DNA of 16,800 bases from an uncultured Ilumatobacter sp. (lineage in GTDB: Bacteria; Actinomycetota; Acidimicrobiia; Acidimicrobiales; Ilumatobacteraceae): the NCBI GenBank assembly GCA_937905835.1, contig CALCXK010000068.1:1-16800 (forward strand), read 5' to 3'. The translations under genes were made by a program, and so were the position numbers. The stretch's first letter is position 1. Each line of letters begins with the position of its first letter. The notes under the pieces were generated by a model. The model was not told the DNA's origin. It was given only the letters and a program-made list of their open reading frames with translations, and did no database searches. This document shows positions 5,849 through 14,148 of the stretch, piece by piece.

Positions 5849-6798
5849 AACTCGCCTCGGTACTCACTCCCCTGACGCACGAGCATCTGACCTTGGCTGC
5901 CCAAACCGGAGTCGACGAGATCGTCACTCGATACCCGGGTCCCGATCTGTCCGTGCTCGATGACGTGCAGTCTCGAATCGAATCGTACGGGATGCGGTTG
6001 GGCGTCGTCGAGGGGTATCTGCCGATCGAGAACATCAAACTCGGTCGCGACGATGGCACCGAGATGGCGCAGATGAAGACACTGGTTCGGCATCTCGGCG
6101 AGATCGGTGTTCCGCTGATCTGTTACAACTTTATGGCCGGGACCGATTGGATCCGCACCAGCGTCGACTCGCCCGAGCGTGGCGGGGCCAAGGTGACGGC
6201 GTTCGACCTGGCCGACCTGGCGAACGCCCGGATCCCTGGTCGCGAGCCGTTCCGGGCGTCGCTCGAGCCGGGCGCCAAGCGCCAAGAACTCTGGACCAAT
6301 CTGGAAGCCTTTCTCACAGAGATCATTCCCGTCGCGGAAGACGCCGGGGTCGTCCTGGCCATGCATCCCGACGACCCGCCGCTCCCGGAACTGTTGGGCA
6401 ACGACCGGTGCATGCACAGTGTCGAGGGGTTCGAGCGGTTGGTGAGCCTGGTCCCCTCCCCGTCCAACGCGATCGCCTTCTGCCAAGGCACGTTCTCGGA
6501 GATGGGGATCGACATCCCTGCTGCCATCAGACAACTCGGTGAGCACATCGCCTACGTCCATTTCCGCGATGTGATCGGCACCGCGGAGTCATTCGTGGAA
6601 ACGTGGCAGGACACCGGACAGACCGACATGGCAGAGGCCATGCAGGCCTACCGCGATGTGGGGTTCGATGGCCCGATTCGGCCGGATCACGTTCCCCAGA
6701 TGATCGGCGAGGAGGACGGGGAACCTGGCTACACGATGCTCGGCCGCCTGTTCGCCTACGGGTACATCCGTGGGCTGATGGACGCCACCGAAGCCTAA
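5845..6798 (+). CDS. Mannonate dehydratase (UxuA)-like TIM-barrel enzyme
   Basis: 317 residues starting at GTG 5845, overlapping the stop of the chimeric ridA. The metal-binding residues of the mannonate dehydratase family are recognisable: H174 in AMHPDDPP, C213 in CQGTFSEMG, H239 in YVHFRDV and D281 in RPDHVP. NFMAGTDWIRT (95-105) corresponds to the family's N-F-M-P...DW-RT block. Mannonate dehydratase removes water from D-mannonate to give 2-keto-3-deoxygluconate using Mn2+. This protein is somewhat shorter than the usual 350-390 residues, and no hexuronate isomerase, reductase or KDG kinase gene is in view. The true substrate may therefore be another sugar acid or hydroxy acid (inference). 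The promoter that now reads into it comes from the D-aminoacylase gene through the 381-bp duplication. Confidence 0.82.
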   Translation: MKLASVLTPLTHEHLTLAAQTGVDEIVTRYPGPDLSVLDDVQSRIESYGMRLGVVEGYLPIENIKLGRDDGTEMAQMKTLVRHLGEIGVPLICYNFMAGTDWIRTSVDSPERGGAKVTAFDLADLANARIPGREPFRASLEPGAKRQELWTNLEAFLTEIIPVAEDAGVVLAMHPDDPPLPELLGNDRCMHSVEGFERLVSLVPSPSNAIAFCQGTFSEMGIDIPAAIRQLGEHIAYVHFRDVIGTAESFVETWQDTGQTDMAEAMQAYRDVGFDGPIRPDHVPQMIGEEDGEPGYTMLGRLFAYGYIRGLMDATEA

Positions 6799-6826
6799 GT
6801 ATTCGGTCGAGCCGCTGACCGATCTG

Positions 6827-7297
6827 CTAGTTCGGTCGTACAGCGATCACGTCGATCTCGAACCTGAGCGCCGGCGAAAGGCAATTCGAGATCGTGGTTC
6901 TGGCCGGCAGCGGCGGCCTGAAGTAGTCACGATAGATCTCGTTGTAGCTGGGCCCGTCTGCCGTGTCGCGGACGTAGCTGGTAACCCGCACCACATCTCG
7001 GAGCGTCAGACCCGCCGAGGCGAGGACGCTCTCGACGTTTGCCATCGAGAGGCGCATCTCCTCTTCGAATGTGCCGGAGATGATGGCTCCGGTGGCATCG
7101 ACCGAGGCTTGGCCCGACACAAACACAAACCCGTTCGCCTCGACGGCGGGCGTGAATGGCAGATGACTCGAGATATCGGTCGCGATCGGCGTCCACCCAG
7201 GAGAGCCCTGGCCATCGTCCGATCGGCTCGATGGTCGGGCTCTGGTTGGTTCGTCGTGTACGTCGGTATTCACCCATGTCACGGTAACAGTTTTCAT
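6827..7297 (-). CDS. RidA/YjgF/UK114 family enamine/imine deaminase
   Basis: 156 residues. The core from about residue 38 is a full RidA domain: FVSGQASVD (59-67), the MANVES...LASAGLTLRDVVRVTSYV block (85-109), PARTTI with the active-site arginine R133, and FEIDVIA (147-152) with the conserved glutamate E148. RidA hydrolyses 2-aminoacrylate and related enamines/imines released by PLP enzymes, protecting other PLP enzymes. A ~35-residue polar N-terminal extension precedes the domain, and no internal ATG offers a shorter start. Two PLP enzymes in the window that could release such intermediates make the role plausible. Divergent from the D-aminoacylase gene across 71 bp; it converges on uxuA with 28 bp between stops and no visible hairpin. 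Its 5' 273 bp are duplicated at 5202-5474. Confidence 0.9.
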   Translation of the reverse strand: MKTVTVTWVNTDVHDEPTRARPSSRSDDGQGSPGWTPIATDISSHLPFTPAVEANGFVFVSGQASVDATGAIISGTFEEEMRLSMANVESVLASAGLTLRDVVRVTSYVRDTADGPSYNEIYRDYFRPPLPARTTISNCLSPALRFEIDVIAVRPN

Positions 7298-7405
7298 CCA
7301 CTGGATTCAATGTTTCATTTTGTGATACCGTCGCTCAACGATCGCCACCCACTCACACAAGGAACGTCATGTTCGACTTAATCATCCGCAATGCCATTCT
7401 GGTCG
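7025..7405. repeat. 381-bp perfect direct repeat, copy B (native context)
   Basis: Same sequence as 5202-5582. Here both reading frames continue into complete genes, ridA leftward and D-aminoacylase rightward, so this is the parental copy. Homologous exchange between the copies would delete 1823 bp carrying the RidA C-terminal coding part, the chimera and the uxuA-like gene. Confidence 0.95.
7298..7368. promoter_or_regulatory. Divergent promoter region between ridA and D-aminoacylase, with candidate IclR operator
   Basis: A 71-bp, relatively AT-rich spacer between divergent starts. GTTTCATTTTGTGATAC at 7312-7328 is an imperfect inverted repeat (arms GTTTCA/TGATAC) positioned to affect both directions. 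The same sequence type occurs at 1946-1959 and 15962-15974. The D-aminoacylase start has a good ribosome-binding site (AAGGAA, then CGTC before ATG 7369). No strong -35/-10 pair was found. Confidence 0.45.
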
Positions 7406-8967
7406 ACGGCACGGGGGCCCCATCCCGTCCGGGCGACATCGGTATCACCGATGGCCGTATCACCGCCCTCGACACTGTCGACGACGACGCTGTCACCGGT
7501 CGAACGATTGACGCCGGTGGTCGAGTCGTGTGCCCAGGTTTCATCGACATCCATACACACTCCGACCTGACGCTGGTCGCCGACGGCACGGGCGAGAGCA
7601 AGCTGCGCCAGGGTGTCACGACCGAGGTTGTCGGCAACTGTTCGTTCGCGGCGTTTCCAATCGAACCTGAGCGGCTCGCCCTGCACGCCGATCACCTTGC
7701 TCGGGCCACGGCCCCGATCACCCCATGGTGGACCGATTTCGACGGATATGCCGACGCGTTACACGAGCAAGGTCTGGCGATCAACGTCGCCCCGTTGGCC
7801 GGTCACGGCACGTTGCGGGTCGCGGCGATGGGAGTCGACGAGCGCCAGGCCACCCCTGAGGAACTGAGTCGGATGGAGCGCGATCTCGACCTCGCCCTCG
7901 AACAGGGAGCGTTCGGGATGAGCACCGGGCTGACCCACGTACCGAGTTCGTATGGCGACTTCGACGAGGTCGCTGCGCTGGCGCGGGTACTGGCTGCCCG
8001 TGGAGCGCTGTACGCGACTCATTCGCGGGCGATCGGCCCCGACGAGCAGGCATCAGTGGCCGAGGCGATCGACATCGGCAGGCAGACCGGTGTGACGGTC
8101 GAGTACAGCCACCTGGCGATCAACCGGCCGGACCGATGGGGGCACGGAGCAGAGTTGCTGACGATGTTCGACGAGGCCCGTGAAGAGGGCATCGACATCT
8201 TCTTCGACGTGTATCCATACGACGCCTCGTCATCGTCCTTGACGCAATACCTCCCACCGTGGCTGCAAGCAGGCGGCACCGAGGCGATGCGTGCCAGGCT
8301 CATCGATCCCGAACAGCGCCAACGCGCCCTCGACGACATGACCGATGGCTGGTTCGGTGGGATTCCGTGGCTGTGGGACCGCTTCGTGGTAAGCAGCAGC
8401 CCCGACGGATACGGCATCGCCAAGTCGCTCGAAGAACTCGCCGCCGGCGAGGAGCTCGATCCCTACGAACTCACCCTGCAACTGTGCGCTCGATACGGCA
8501 ACGAACTCCAGGTGGTGCTCTTCTACCGCAGCGAGGAGGACGTCTCGAAGTTCCTCGCCCATCCACTCTCCGTGATCGGATCGGACGGGAACGCGATCCC
8601 GCTCGACCAACCCACCGCCTGTCCGCACCCGCGTAACTTCGGAACCTTTCCCCGGGTGCTAGGCGTGTACGCCCGCGAGAAAGGAGTACTCGAGCTGGCC
8701 GATGCCGTGCGAAAGATGACCGCAGAACCCGCTCGACGGCTCGGGCTGACCGACCGTGGGACGCTCGCCGTCGGAGCAGTCGCCGACCTCGTGATCTTCG
8801 ATCCCGAAACCGTGATTGACAACTCCGAGTTCGGCCAGAGCGCCGATCCGCCAACGGGCATCGATGTCGTGATCGTCGGAGGTCACGTCATGTTGGATCA
8901 CGGGGCGATCGCGGTCGATCGACCCGGCCAAGTGCTTCGTCGGGTCTCGAGCCCCACACACGCTTAA
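7369..8967 (+). CDS. N-acyl-D-amino-acid deacylase (D-aminoacylase), amidohydrolase superfamily
   Basis: 532 residues, close to the family norm of about 480-550. It hydrolyses N-acyl-D-amino acids to a fatty or acetic acid and a D-amino acid. The N-terminal beta strand MFDLIIRNAILVDGTG and the C-terminal GTLAVGAVADLVIFDPETV belong to the composite beta domain of amidohydrolases. Metal ligands are visible: H62 and H64 in IHTHSD, H218 in ATHSR, H248 in YSHLA, and the catalytic aspartate D406 in GSDGN. C91 in VVGNCSF matches the metal-bridging cysteine of D-aminoacylases, which replaces the carboxylated lysine of hydantoinases. HPRNFGTFPRVLG (420-432) is also typical of D-aminoacylase. ATG 7369 has AAGGAA upstream. 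Probably an operon with the M81 gene 54 bp downstream. N-acyl chain and amino-acid preference cannot be read. Confidence 0.92.
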   Translation: MFDLIIRNAILVDGTGAPSRPGDIGITDGRITALDTVDDDAVTGRTIDAGGRVVCPGFIDIHTHSDLTLVADGTGESKLRQGVTTEVVGNCSFAAFPIEPERLALHADHLARATAPITPWWTDFDGYADALHEQGLAINVAPLAGHGTLRVAAMGVDERQATPEELSRMERDLDLALEQGAFGMSTGLTHVPSSYGDFDEVAALARVLAARGALYATHSRAIGPDEQASVAEAIDIGRQTGVTVEYSHLAINRPDRWGHGAELLTMFDEAREEGIDIFFDVYPYDASSSSLTQYLPPWLQAGGTEAMRARLIDPEQRQRALDDMTDGWFGGIPWLWDRFVVSSSPDGYGIAKSLEELAAGEELDPYELTLQLCARYGNELQVVLFYRSEEDVSKFLAHPLSVIGSDGNAIPLDQPTACPHPRNFGTFPRVLGVYAREKGVLELADAVRKMTAEPARRLGLTDRGTLAVGAVADLVIFDPETVIDNSEFGQSADPPTGIDVVIVGGHVMLDHGAIAVDRPGQVLRRVSSPTHA

Positions 8968-9021
8968 GCCACACCCTCCCACCCGACCAGTCGGTCACCT
9001 CAATCACAGCAAAGGAATCTC

Positions 9022-10503
9022 ATGCGCGTTGCGACTCTCGGCTTCCACCATGAATCGAACACGTTCGCTCCGGTGCCGGCGACCTTGGAGCAATTCATGG
9101 CCAGCGGCCCCGACGAGGGCGACGGGCTGATCGCCAAGTACGCCGAATCAGAGGCGACGTTGGCAGGCTTCATCGAAGCAGCTGCAGCAGACCCTGGCGT
9201 AGAACTCGTGCCGTTGGTGTATTTCGATCTCAATCCGATGGGAACGATCACCGCAGAGGCGCTCGACACCATCATCGCCCGGCTGCTGAACGCGCTCGAC
9301 GACGGTGGACCATGGGACGCCGTTCTACTGGGACTGCACGGCGCAGCGGCCTCCGAAGTTCATCGTGACGCCGATGGCGAAGTGCTCGAACGCATACGGC
9401 AACTTGTGGGTGCCGATGTTCCGATCGGAATTACCTACGACATGCATGCCAACGTTTCGTCCCGGATGGTCGAAGGCGCAACCGTCGTCAACATCTACAT
9501 GACGAACCCGCATCTCGATCCTCGTCTGCGTGCGCGACAGTGCGCAGATTTGATCTTCCGTGTGGTGCGTGGCGAGATTCGCCCGGTGATGGCTCTCGAG
9601 AAGCCACCGCTGGCGGTCAACATCTTGCGGCAAGGCACGAGCGATTCGCCGATGAAAGAGCTGGTCGCACTTGCTGCCGAAGCGGCGAAGCGTCCCGGTG
9701 TCCTGTCCGTCAGTATCGCAGAGGGGTTCCCCTATGCCGATGTCGAGGAGATGGGAATGGCGTTCCTGGCGGTCACCGATGACGACGCCGAGTTGGCCGG
9801 CGAAATCGCTCGCGAACTCGCCCGTGCTGCGTGGGAGCTACGCACCGAACTCGAAGGCGACGGTGTCGCGATCGACGAAGCACTTCGTCACGCCGCCCGT
9901 TCAGAAAACCACCCGGTCGTCCTGCTCGACGTCGGTGACAACGTCGGCGGCGGCAGCCCCGGCGACTCGACCCACGTGCTCGCGGCGGCACAACGTCTCG
10001 GGGTGGGCGGCTTGTTCCACTCTTTGTGCGACCCGGCATCCGTGGCGGCATGTATCGACGTCGGCGTCGGCGCCACCGTCGAACTCGAAGTTGGCGGCAA
10101 GACCGACGGCCTGCACGGCGATCCGGTCGCGATACGTGGGATCGTTCAACTGCTCGATGACGGGAAGTTCGAAGACACCGGACCCACTCACGGCGGCTTT
10201 CGCTTCTACGACGCCGGCCCACGGGCCTTGGTCCACACCGACGACGATCACATGGTGTTGCTGACGTCACGTCCTCGGGGCAATACCAGCCGACAAGAGC
10301 TCGTCAGCGCCGGCCTCGACCCGCTGACGCAACCGATCATCGTTGCCAAGGGAGTCCACTCGCCGCGTGCGACCTATGAGCCGATCGCAGCTGAGATGAT
10401 CCGTCTCAACACGCCGGGGTGTACGAGCGCCGACGTCAGTGCACTCGAATACGAGTATCGACCCCGGCCGATGTTCCCGTACGAGCGCGACGCTCAGTAC
10501 TGA
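9022..10503 (+). CDS. M81 family metallopeptidase (MlrC-like)
   Basis: 493 residues, the normal length for M81. Family features are GFHHESNTF at residues 7-15, the LHGA block with H106, the ITYDMHANVS block with D140 and H142 (probable zinc ligands), the NPHLDPR segment, and in the C-terminal domain DVGDNVGGGSPGD starting at D303. MlrC of the microcystin-degrading pathway cleaves a linearised peptide containing D-residues, but most M81 proteins have unknown substrates. It follows the D-aminoacylase gene by 54 bp with a strong ribosome-binding site (AAAGGAA), so they are likely co-transcribed. A role on peptides or amides containing D-amino acids fits the context but is inference. It ends convergently, 35 bp from the DSD1-type gene, with no visible terminator hairpin. 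Confidence 0.9.
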   Translation: MRVATLGFHHESNTFAPVPATLEQFMASGPDEGDGLIAKYAESEATLAGFIEAAAADPGVELVPLVYFDLNPMGTITAEALDTIIARLLNALDDGGPWDAVLLGLHGAAASEVHRDADGEVLERIRQLVGADVPIGITYDMHANVSSRMVEGATVVNIYMTNPHLDPRLRARQCADLIFRVVRGEIRPVMALEKPPLAVNILRQGTSDSPMKELVALAAEAAKRPGVLSVSIAEGFPYADVEEMGMAFLAVTDDDAELAGEIARELARAAWELRTELEGDGVAIDEALRHAARSENHPVVLLDVGDNVGGGSPGDSTHVLAAAQRLGVGGLFHSLCDPASVAACIDVGVGATVELEVGGKTDGLHGDPVAIRGIVQLLDDGKFEDTGPTHGGFRFYDAGPRALVHTDDDHMVLLTSRPRGNTSRQELVSAGLDPLTQPIIVAKGVHSPRATYEPIAAEMIRLNTPGCTSADVSALEYEYRPRPMFPYERDAQY

Positions 10504-10538
10504 CAACCATCCAGGCGAGCCAAAGATCAGCTTGAACG

Positions 10539-11819
10539 TCAGAACCGCGTTTCGGCGATCTCGACGACTCGATAGTCGTCGTCGACGATCGGGATCGCCC
10601 GCCATTTGTCGAAGGTCGTGCATGGATGTGAGATGCCGAAACCGACGAGGTCTCCGACACCGAGTGATTCGGCCGGATCGATCTCCAGAAATGCATGTTG
10701 GTCATGGATTTCTACGACCCGAGCGCCCGGAACGGCCTCCACCTCTGTGGAACCGCGGCGCCGGACCTTCTTCAGTATCGGCAACAGGCCATCGGTCGAG
10801 GCGTCGCGTTTTCCGATGCCGACAAGCGCGCGGGTGGGTTCGGGCCGTGACAGCACCACCCCCCATATTTCGATCGCCGGTACGAGCAGATCGTCGTGGT
10901 CGGTGCGCGGGGTCTCACCCATCGGGGAAGCCTGGTGCAGCGAGCCATCATCGTGGCTGATGTAGCAACCGCTGCGGATCACGATTCGGAGCGGAGCATC
11001 GATACTCACGCCCGCGAAACGGTCGACGACCTGGTCGAAGAACGCGCTTCCACCAGCGGTCACGATCACTTCAGGAGTCGGCTCGAACCAATCCTGGGCT
11101 TCGATTGCATGCGTCAATTCGACGATCTGGTCGAGGAACTCTTCGACCCGATCTTCGACGGGTCGATCGCCCATCGGCCCAAGAATCCCCTCGAATCCGG
11201 AAGTTCCTGTCAACGCAAGGTGCGGCGACCGGGCCGCCGCCTCGGCGACAAGCAGCCCGTCGGCGATCGTGCGTACTCCGGTTCGACCTCCTGTGATCCC
11301 CATCTCGAGCAGCACCGGGAGTCGATGGGCCGGCCGGAGGCGCGCCAAGGTCTCATTCATGATGTCGACGCCCTCGAGCGAGTCGACGTAGCAATACACC
11401 TCGAAACCTTCGTCGAGCGACTTCGCCAACCATTCGATCTCGCCCGGAACGACGACCTGGTTGGCGATCAGCACCCGATGCACTCCGGCGTCCCGCATCG
11501 TCTTGGCCTGCCATGTTGTGGCGGCAGTCATCGCCCAGGCGCCGTCGCGGATCTGGCGCCGGAACAGTGCGGGCGCCATCGTTGTCTTGCCGTGGGGTGC
11601 CAGAGAGACGTGGTTGCGCTCGCAGAAGCCCTTCATCGTTCTGCTGTTGTGGTCGATCGCCGAGTCGAACATCACGGCGATCGGATACGGAACGTCGGCA
11701 TCGAAGACGCACCATCCGATTGCGGCAGCAGCACCGAGAGGAAATCCCTTCGAGCTGTTCGCCGAAGGTTGAGCTGTTTCGGATTTCAAGTCGCCTGCGG
11801 TTGGTGTTTCGAGATCCAT
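10539..11819 (-). CDS. DSD1-type PLP enzyme: D-serine deaminase / D-threonine aldolase-like (alanine racemase fold)
   Basis: 426 residues. The N-terminal PLP TIM barrel of the alanine-racemase superfamily carries the Schiff-base lysine K78 in LAPHGKTTMAP. Downstream are VLIANQVV and the PLP-phosphate-binding region near VTAGGSAFFD. The C-terminal domain ends in SHPCTTFDKWR (H398, C400), the metal-binding signature of the D-threonine aldolase/D-serine dehydratase C-terminal domain. Members either deaminate D-serine-type substrates to a keto acid and ammonia or retro-aldol cleave D-beta-hydroxy amino acids. Which one applies here is undecided, though the APHGKTTMAP wording is what I associate with the 'amino acid deaminase' branch. 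ATG 11819 is preceded by GGGG at ten bases. The open frame continues upstream to 12773, but that part is antisense to DUF3604. Divergent from the DUF3604 gene. Confidence 0.87.
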   Translation of the reverse strand: MDLETPTAGDLKSETAQPSANSSKGFPLGAAAAIGWCVFDADVPYPIAVMFDSAIDHNSRTMKGFCERNHVSLAPHGKTTMAPALFRRQIRDGAWAMTAATTWQAKTMRDAGVHRVLIANQVVVPGEIEWLAKSLDEGFEVYCYVDSLEGVDIMNETLARLRPAHRLPVLLEMGITGGRTGVRTIADGLLVAEAAARSPHLALTGTSGFEGILGPMGDRPVEDRVEEFLDQIVELTHAIEAQDWFEPTPEVIVTAGGSAFFDQVVDRFAGVSIDAPLRIVIRSGCYISHDDGSLHQASPMGETPRTDHDDLLVPAIEIWGVVLSRPEPTRALVGIGKRDASTDGLLPILKKVRRRGSTEVEAVPGARVVEIHDQHAFLEIDPAESLGVGDLVGFGISHPCTTFDKWRAIPIVDDDYRVVEIAETRF

Positions 11820-11960
11820 GATGCTGTTGCCCCTGGCATGGTTGGTGATGTGTGCCTGAAGGCTACAACCGTTGCCCGTCTGCCATTCCAATGAGGGAAA
11901 CTGTCGTTCCATTCTGAGTGTTAGTTTGGTTGGTGCCGACGCAGACCAATGGAGAGTTCG
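11820..11960. promoter_or_regulatory. Divergent intergenic region with GGAA-N7-TTCC candidate site
   Basis: 141 bp between the DSD1-type and DUF3604 genes. GGAAACTGTCGTTCC at 11896-11910 has GGAA/TTCC arms similar in layout to the E. coli IclR operator core. A TAGTTT hexamer (11922-11927) could be a -10 for the rightward gene, but no clear -35 was found. For DUF3604, GGAG lies six bases before ATG 11961, which favours that start over the ATG at 11949. Confidence 0.3.
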
Positions 11961-14144
11961 ATGTTCGACTTGCAGTTTGACCACTCCGGCACCTTGGGAC
12001 AGGTCGAGTCGACGTGCCCCGAGCGGACCGAGGCGGGAGCGATCTCGCGCTGGCTCGTGTCGTTCGAGACGTCGCAATCGCTCGAACGTGGCAGCCGCCT
12101 CGCATTGGCGCGACGTTGGCCCAGTGACTGGGGCCTGCCACAGGCAAACGATCCGACTGCCACCGACTATCTCACGGTGCAAACTGTGAGTGGTGCTCCA
12201 TTGCGATGGTGGATCGAGGTGGTGTATCCCTGGCATCCGTTCGATCACGTGCTGTACGTGGAGACGCTGTCGCCGCTCGGCGTCGGTGAACGGATCGAAC
12301 TCCGATTCGGCGACCCTCGAGAGGGTTCGCCGGGGGCGCACATGCAGACATTTGTCGAAGAGGCGTCGCCGTTCAGTGTGCGGTTGCGGCGCGGCGCCGA
12401 CGTCGATTGGATCGAGATCGCACGCATCGAGGTGGCGGTCGAGGGTGCACACGCTCACACCCTCGTGGCTTCTGCGCCGAGCCAGGTCGCGGTGGGTGAA
12501 CTGTTCCAAATTCACCTGCGAGTCGAGGACCAGTGGGGTAACCCCGCCTCCGGTTTCGATGGCGATTTCGTTGTTGAGGGAACCGAGAGTCTGGATGGAA
12601 ATGTCCGCTCGATCGAGGGCAGTTTCAACCGCGTCGGCGTCGTGTTGAACGAAGTGGGTGTGCACCGCCTTCGAGTACGCCAGCGCGATGGCGATCTCGC
12701 GACTGTCACGAATCCCATCATGTGCGACGTCGAGCCGGGCGAGCGTTTGTTCTGGGGTGACATGCATGCCCAATCACTCGTCGGCTGCGGTTCTCGCTCG
12801 CTGTCGAATTACTTCCACCACGCGCGAGACTTTGCCGGCTGCGACGTGGGCAGCCACCAAGCGAATTGCTACATGGTCACCGCCGCCGAATGGGAAGAAA
12901 CCGCGTTGGTTACCCGCGAGCTCCACGAACCCGGTCGATTCGTGCCGCTGCTGGGGGTCGAATGGTCGGCGCTCACCCCTTTGGGCGGTGACCGCAATAT
13001 CTACTTTCCGGGCGATCAAGCCCAGCTTCGTCGCTGCAGCCACGAGTTCGTCGCCGACGTCAGCGACCTCGACACCGACCTGCCCCACGTTGGCGACCTG
13101 CACGACCACTACCGCGATCAAGACGTTGTGATCGCCCTGCACGTCGGCGGGCGCACCACGAATCTGCGTTGGCACGAACCAGCCGTCGAGCGCTTGATCG
13201 AAGTCCACTCGACTCACGCCACCTCCGAGTGGTTCATGCTCGAGGCGCTCGGGCGCGGCTACCGGATGGGTGTCATCGCCGGGAGCGACGGTGTCGACGG
13301 ACGACCTGGCGCCAGCCATCCCGGCCACATGTCGGTACGCAACGTGCGCGGCGGACTCACCGCATTTGCGCTGCCCGAACTCACCCGCAAGGCACTGTGG
13401 AAGGCAATGCACGAGCGACGGTGCTACGCCACGACCGGCGAACGGATCCTGCTCGAGTTCGACTGTGATGGGAACCCGTACGGGACCGAGTACGAAACCA
13501 CCCGACCGCCCACCATCCGATTTCGTGTGGAGGGCACGGCGCCACTCGACACGGTCGAGATCTGGCGCGGCACAGAGAAGCTGTACGACGTGCCGATCGA
13601 ACCATCCGACCCGAAACCGTCCAACACGATTCGGATTGCCTGGCGCGGCACCAGCGCTCAGGGCAACTGGCGCCAGTCGCGAATGGTCTGGGACGGCCAC
13701 CTCCGCGTCGCCGGAGTGCGGATCACCAACGTTTCCGGGTATGCCTTCGACACGCCTGCCGAGGGCCTCCGCGGCTGGACCGAGACCGTCGTCAACTGGC
13801 GTTCGATAACCGCTGGTGATTGGGACGGCGTCGTGCTGGAACTCGACCAATCGAGTTCATTGGCTGGTCGGCTCGACTTCGCAACCGGCCCGATGACCTT
13901 CACCGTTCCGCTCGACGAGCTCGAGGAGCGCCCTTTCGTCGTCGATGCCACGGACCCTTCTCGAACGGTGCGCTTACAGCGTCTGCCCACCGGCCTGCCA
14001 ACGACATCCTGCGCAGGCAGCGTTGTTGACCCTGATCCGTTCCCCGGGTGCAATGCCTACTGGCTGAGGGTGCTGCAACACGACGGTGCCCAAGCATGGT
14101 CGAGTCCTGTTTTCGCGACCTACGCCAGCGCGCCACAGGTCTGA
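11961..14144 (+). CDS. DUF3604 domain protein
   Basis: About 727 residues, no signal peptide. The first ~250 residues are beta-rich, with an Ig-like segment (VAVGELFQIHLRVEDQWGNP) followed by the DUF3604 domain. The domain starts at LFWGDMHAQSLVGCG (H269), continues with SHQANCYMV, LGVEWSA and GGDRNIYF, then IALHVGG (H394), EVHSTHATSEW (H416) and IAGSDGVDGRPGASHPGH (D443). These His/Asp clusters resemble PHP-type metal-dependent hydrolase motifs, so a metallo-hydrolase is likely, but no reaction is established for the family. The C-terminal ~200 residues are beta-rich with a WRGTEKLYDV segment. ATG 11961 is chosen because GGAGAG precedes it at the right distance. The next gene starts four bases after the stop, so DUF3604 and D-carbamoylase are surely one transcript. 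Confidence 0.87.
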   Translation: MFDLQFDHSGTLGQVESTCPERTEAGAISRWLVSFETSQSLERGSRLALARRWPSDWGLPQANDPTATDYLTVQTVSGAPLRWWIEVVYPWHPFDHVLYVETLSPLGVGERIELRFGDPREGSPGAHMQTFVEEASPFSVRLRRGADVDWIEIARIEVAVEGAHAHTLVASAPSQVAVGELFQIHLRVEDQWGNPASGFDGDFVVEGTESLDGNVRSIEGSFNRVGVVLNEVGVHRLRVRQRDGDLATVTNPIMCDVEPGERLFWGDMHAQSLVGCGSRSLSNYFHHARDFAGCDVGSHQANCYMVTAAEWEETALVTRELHEPGRFVPLLGVEWSALTPLGGDRNIYFPGDQAQLRRCSHEFVADVSDLDTDLPHVGDLHDHYRDQDVVIALHVGGRTTNLRWHEPAVERLIEVHSTHATSEWFMLEALGRGYRMGVIAGSDGVDGRPGASHPGHMSVRNVRGGLTAFALPELTRKALWKAMHERRCYATTGERILLEFDCDGNPYGTEYETTRPPTIRFRVEGTAPLDTVEIWRGTEKLYDVPIEPSDPKPSNTIRIAWRGTSAQGNWRQSRMVWDGHLRVAGVRITNVSGYAFDTPAEGLRGWTETVVNWRSITAGDWDGVVLELDQSSSLAGRLDFATGPMTFTVPLDELEERPFVVDATDPSRTVRLQRLPTGLPTTSCAGSVVDPDPFPGCNAYWLRVLQHDGAQAWSSPVFATYASAPQV

Positions 14145-14148
14145 CGTA

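Noticed and set aside
5530..6561. 343-codon minus-strand open frame
   Set aside because: It is antisense to the chimeric ridA and uxuA-like gene; a by-product of GC-rich codon structure.
7369..8967. Hydantoinase (which would complete a hydantoin pathway with the D-carbamoylase)
   Set aside because: It has the D-aminoacylase-type bridging cysteine in VVGNCSF, the HPRNFGTFPR block and the greater length; hydantoinases use a carboxylated lysine and are about 460 residues.
10504..10538. Rho-independent terminator between the convergent M81 and DSD1-type genes
   Set aside because: No stem followed by a T run is visible; the same holds for the short convergent gaps at 6799-6826 and 15076-15091.
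11820..12773. N-terminal extension of the DSD1-type PLP protein to 744 residues
   Set aside because: The extra 318 residues are antisense to DUF3604, and the family length and ATG 11819 fit 426 residues.
12774..13850. 358-codon minus-strand open frame
   Set aside because: Antisense of the DUF3604 core, where the plus-strand His/Asp motifs are well conserved.
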